The position numbers and the translations under genes are program-made. A stretch of 64,000 nt of DNA from Burkholderiaceae bacterium (GTDB lineage: Bacteria; Pseudomonadota; Gammaproteobacteria; Burkholderiales; Burkholderiaceae_E), in contig JAJTYR010000005.1 in assembly GCA_021463505.1 (NCBI GenBank), positions 33,081-97,080 of the forward strand, written 5' to 3'. The notes below the pieces were generated by a model. It was not told where the DNA came from. It did not search any database and was given only the letters and a program-made list of their open reading frames with translations. Every line of letters starts with the position of its first letter. Within the stretch, counting starts at the first letter, position 1. This document shows positions 61,090 to 64,000 of the stretch, piece after piece.

Positions 61090-62492
61090 ACGCGCCGGCG
61101 CCGCTTTCGCTGTTGCAGCGTGCGACGCCGCGCCGGCGCAGTGCGCTCGCGCGGCTGGGCGACGCGATGCAGCGCCAGCGGCGCGTGATCCTCGCGATCC
61201 AGTGGGTCGTCGTCGGCGCCTATGCGCTGCTCGTCGTCGTCCCGGCCTTCCTCCCGTTGCCCGCGGCCGGGGCGAGCATGGTCTCGGATCTCGCGCTGTT
61301 TGCGCAGTTCGCGTTCTGGGGCATCTGGTGGCCCTTCGTCATCGCGAGCATGTTTCTCGTCGGCCGCGCGTGGTGCGGCGTGTTCTGCCCGGAGGGCGCG
61401 TTGACCGAGTTCGCCAGCCGGCACGGACTGGGTCGCAGCATTCCGCGCTGGATGCGCTGGAGCGGCTGGCCCTTCGTCGCCTTCGCCTGCACGACGATCT
61501 ACGGCCAGCTGATCAGCGTCTACGAGTATTCGCGCGCGGCGCTGCTGATCCTCGGTGGCTCGACGGTACTGGCGGTCGCGGTGGGCTTCGTCTACGGGCG
61601 CAACAGTCGCGTCTGGTGTCGATACCTGTGTCCGGTCAGCGGCGTGTTCGGGCTGCTCGCCAGGGTGGCGCCGGTGCACTTCGCCGTCGATCAGGCGCAG
61701 TGGAAGCGCCATCCGGGGCGCCCCGGGCGCATCGACTGCGCGCCGCTGATCGACGTGCGGCACATGACGGGCGCCGCCGACTGCCACGCATGCGGGCGCT
61801 GCAGCGGCCATCGCGATGCCGTCGCGCTTGCACTGCGCCGCCCGAACGCCGAGATTCTCGCCGCCAGCCCGCGGCACGTCGGTACCGGATCGGCGGTGCT
61901 GCTCGTCTTCGGCATGTTCGGACTGGCCACCGGCGCCTTCCAGTGGACGCTCAGTCCGTGGTTCGTCACGATGCGGCAGTGGGCGGCGCAGTGGCTCGTC
62001 GAACACGACGCCTACGCGCTGCTGCGCGACGACGCGCCGTGGTGGCTGCTCACGCACTATCCGCAGGCGAACGACGTGTTCACCTGGCTCGACGGCATCG
62101 GCATCGTCACGTACATCGCCGGCTACGCGACGATTGCCGGCGGACTGGCGTGGCTCGCGCTGCGCACGGCGGCACGCGTGGCCGGCGCGTCGCGCTTCGA
62201 CTGGAAGACGCTCGCGCTCGGCCTCGTTCCGATGTGCGGTGCGGGCCTGTTCGTCGGCCTGTCGATGACCACCCTCAATCAGTTGCGTGCCGAGGGCTGG
62301 TTGCCGCCGGGTGTCGCCGTCGCGCGCGCGCTGCTGCTGGGCGGTGCGATCGTCTGGTCGGCGTGGCTCGGCTTGTGCATCGTCGCGCGTTCGCCGGCAT
62401 CGGCGCCGCGGCGCGTGGCGGCGATCGCGCTCTACCTGTTGCCGGTGGCGATCGGTGCATCGAGCTGGGCCCTGATGTACGTTGTCTGGTGA
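61086..62492 (+). CDS. ftrD: Membrane ferredoxin-type protein FtrD (NapH/CcoG-like)
   Basis: 468 residues. Several membrane segments; cysteine motifs WCGVFCPEG, WCRYLCPVSG and CHACGRCSG mark 4Fe-4S sites as in polyferredoxin membrane proteins. In Ftr systems FtrD likely takes the electrons from iron oxidation. The C-terminal half adds further membrane segments. The ATG overlaps ftrC (ATGA). The promoter of the downstream tRNA overlaps the end of this gene. Confidence 0.9.
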   Translation: MNAPAPLSLLQRATPRRRSALARLGDAMQRQRRVILAIQWVVVGAYALLVVVPAFLPLPAAGASMVSDLALFAQFAFWGIWWPFVIASMFLVGRAWCGVFCPEGALTEFASRHGLGRSIPRWMRWSGWPFVAFACTTIYGQLISVYEYSRAALLILGGSTVLAVAVGFVYGRNSRVWCRYLCPVSGVFGLLARVAPVHFAVDQAQWKRHPGRPGRIDCAPLIDVRHMTGAADCHACGRCSGHRDAVALALRRPNAEILAASPRHVGTGSAVLLVFGMFGLATGAFQWTLSPWFVTMRQWAAQWLVEHDAYALLRDDAPWWLLTHYPQANDVFTWLDGIGIVTYIAGYATIAGGLAWLALRTAARVAGASRFDWKTLALGLVPMCGAGLFVGLSMTTLNQLRAEGWLPPGVAVARALLLGGAIVWSAWLGLCIVARSPASAPRRVAAIALYLLPVAIGASSWALMYVVW

Positions 62493-62510
62493 ACGTGCTT
62501 TTGATATGAT
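62482..62510 (+). promoter_or_regulatory. Sigma-70 promoter of the initiator tRNA gene
   Basis: TTGTCT (62482-62487), 17 bases, TATGAT (62505-62510), start expected around 62517, just before the tRNA. Overlaps the last codons of ftrD. Confidence 0.7.
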
Positions 62511-62523
62511 TACCGGTTCCAGA

Positions 62524-62600
<77 letters not shown>

Positions 62601-63079
62601 CATTCAGAGACGCGCCGGCCTCGAGCGATCGGGCCGGCGCTTTCATTTTCACGTCGGCGAAGACCCGCGCGCCTTCCTGCACGATCGAGACCCGGCCTCG
62701 TTGAAGCAACCGCAGTGGTTGATTTCCCACGACATCGCGCACGTGGCTCGCCGACACTTCGTGTATCATTCCCACGCTGCCGAAGCAGGTGGGGTGGAGG
62801 CGGGCGGCCCGAGCCGCCACAGGGCGCCCCCCGGTCCCGCAGCGGTTGCCGAACGAGAGTCCCCCGGGTTCCGACGCGCTGCTCCGGCATTGCCCGGCGC
62901 CGTCCGGCCCGAATCCGTCGATGTCGTGGTTGCCGTCATTGCGCGGTTCGGCTCGGCCCGTTTGACGCATGAGGTCCGTGCCCGCGGGCATGGCCGATCA
63001 CCGGTTCCAGTCGTATTCGATCGTTTTCGCACGAGCCGTGCCGAGTGAGCGCCAGCCAGCGCCGATACGTATTGTTTCG
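62601..63079. other. 479-bp region between the initiator tRNA and scpB
   Basis: Holds the tRNA terminator (62612-62650). Beyond that no gene is supported on either strand. Open frames here are short, GC-driven and lack ribosome sites; one on the minus strand merely runs into the tRNA. No repeat of the tRNA 3-prime end (attachment site) was seen nearby. A small RNA cannot be excluded. Confidence 0.5.
62612..62650 (+). terminator. Rho-independent terminator after the initiator tRNA
   Basis: GCGCCGGCC (62612-62620) pairs with GGCCGGCGC (62632-62640), 11-base loop, followed by TTTCATTTTC. Confidence 0.82.
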
Positions 63080-63748
63080 ATGAACACGCAGGAAGCCAAG
63101 ATCGTCCTCGAGGCCGCATTGTTGTGTGCCTCGCAGCCGATGAACGTCGCCGAGTTGCGCCGTCTCTTCGACGAGGAGATCGCCGCCGAGACGGTGCGTG
63201 CATTGCTCGACGAACTGCGCCAGGACTGGCAGGGGCGCGGCGTGCAGCTGGCCGCGCTCGCGACCGGCTGGCGTTTCCAGAGCACTCCGCAGATGGCGCC
63301 GTACCTCGAGCGCATCCATCCCGAGAAGCCGCCGCGCTACTCGCGGGCGCTGATGGAGACGCTGGCGATCATCGCCTACCGGCAGCCGGTCACGCGCGGC
63401 GACATCGAGGAGATCCGCGGCGTGACCGTCTCCTCGCAACTGGTGAAGACGCTCGAAGAGCGTGGCTGGATCGAGGTCATCGGTCACAAGGAGGTGCTCG
63501 GGCGCCCCGAACTGCTGGGTACCACGCGCCAGTTCCTCGACGATCTCGGCCTGCGCTCGCTTGGCGAACTGCCGCCGCTGCTCGAGCCCGGGCAGCCACC
63601 TGGCGCCCTCGAAGCCATGGTCGCCGAGACCGGACTTCTCGCTGAGCGCTCCGGGCCGCAGGTCGCCGAGGCCGTCGAGGCGCAACGCGCATTCGACGGT
63701 GAGGCGCCAGCGGGCACCGGCGCCGAAGCGGACGCCATTCCTCTGTAA
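63080..63748 (+). CDS. scpB: Segregation and condensation protein ScpB
   Basis: 222 residues from the ATG at 63080 ([20 protein letters not shown]). Kleisin-partner of ScpA and SMC in chromosome condensation. Two winged-helix domains: one up to about residue 85, one with [40 protein letters not shown] and [20 protein letters not shown]. Typical partner of rluB downstream, 22 bp away. Confidence 0.95.
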   Translation: MNTQEAKIVLEAALLCASQPMNVAELRRLFDEEIAAETVRALLDELRQDWQGRGVQLAALATGWRFQSTPQMAPYLERIHPEKPPRYSRALMETLAIIAYRQPVTRGDIEEIRGVTVSSQLVKTLEERGWIEVIGHKEVLGRPELLGTTRQFLDDLGLRSLGELPPLLEPGQPPGALEAMVAETGLLAERSGPQVAEAVEAQRAFDGEAPAGTGAEADAIPL

Positions 63749-63770
63749 CGAACTGCGCGAGGGCACACTC

Positions 63771-64000
63771 TTGAACAGCGACCATTCGAGCGAAGACGGG
63801 CACGACGCGGCATTGGCCGACTCCGACGCACCCGGCCAGAACCGGGCGACGGAAGCCGTAGCTGCACCGTCATCGACCACCGACGCAGACGCGGCGGGCG
63901 GCGAAGCCGCGAGTACGCCATCGGGCGGCGCGCGCGCACCGCGCAACATGTTCAACCGGCGCCGCGGCGGGCGTGCCGGGCCGCGGCGTGGCCGCGACAC
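63771..64000 (+). CDS. rluB: Probable 23S rRNA pseudouridine synthase RluB, N-terminal part, cut by window edge
   Basis: 76 codons inside the window from a TTG at 63771 with GAGGG upstream. The visible part is a disordered acidic/Ala-rich tail turning Arg/Gly-rich at PRNMFNRRRGGRAGPRRGR. Beta-proteobacterial RluB has such an extension before its S4 and pseudouridine synthase domains, and scpB-rluB is a common pair. The catalytic domain is outside the window, so the identity is from context. An ATG inside the tail is another possible start. Confidence 0.6.
   Translation, partial: MNSDHSSEDGHDAALADSDAPGQNRATEAVAAPSSTTDADAAGGEAASTPSGGARAPRNMFNRRRGGRAGPRRGRD

Overview
The window is very GC-rich, densely packed and fully bacterial. 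Gene content points to a motile betaproteobacterium of the order Burkholderiales. The evidence is an FlhDC master regulator combined with an FlhF/FlhG pair, a dual-function FlgJ with a muramidase domain, a Bug/TctC-type solute-binding protein, a PHA phasin, a single-chain indolepyruvate:ferredoxin oxidoreductase, both N-degron aminoacyl transferases, and an FtrABCD iron uptake locus. No species is claimed.

Bases 1-31554 are a nearly continuous flagellar and motility island. On the minus strand lie fliI (cut by the window edge), fliH, fliG and fliF, with fliE diverging from fliF. Next come ycgR, fliT, fliS and fliD, an unrecognised small gene, and a short single flagellin gene fliC with a sigma-28 promoter and a strong terminator. 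Diverging from fliC is flhDC, then motAB, then flhB-flhA-flhF-flhG-fliA with overlapping or nearly touching genes. Minus-strand flgN, flgM and flgA diverge from the plus-strand flgBCDEFGHIJKL run, which ends in an HDOD-domain signalling gene. Three starts (fliF, flhB, flgB) share one promoter layout: an FlhDC-like inverted repeat 27-28 bp ahead of an ATAATCGG element. Four others (fliC, fliD, flgM and, more weakly, motA) carry TCAA-N15-GCCGA-type sigma-28 promoters. The whole hierarchy (FlhDC, then FliA/FlgM, then filament and motor) can therefore be read from the DNA.

Bases 31555-45300 hold housekeeping and metabolic genes: rpiA, a small methyltransferase, yggX, argA diverging from a long hrpA helicase gene, a degenerate cyclase-like gene, an EI24-family membrane protein translationally coupled to a CinA-like protein, and a 1196-residue indolepyruvate:ferredoxin oxidoreductase.

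Bases 45300-54500 are more accessory in character: a TctC-type binding protein coupled to a two-part metallophosphoesterase, a GntR/FCD regulator with a tandem palindromic operator at its own start, a phasin with clear promoter and terminator, a thioesterase, a PbpG-type endopeptidase, an IclR regulator, the wreck of a B12-binding radical SAM gene, and small DUF454, SirB2 and DUF2249 genes.

Bases 54500-64000 hold the minus-strand group nudix, aat, bpt, pyrD, the latter three overlapping. Then comes an iron-uptake operon ftrA, porin-like gene, ftrB, ftrC, ftrD, in which an outer-membrane barrel gene sits inside an otherwise standard FtrABCD set. The window ends with an initiator tRNA gene with its own promoter and terminator, scpB, and the start of a probable rluB.
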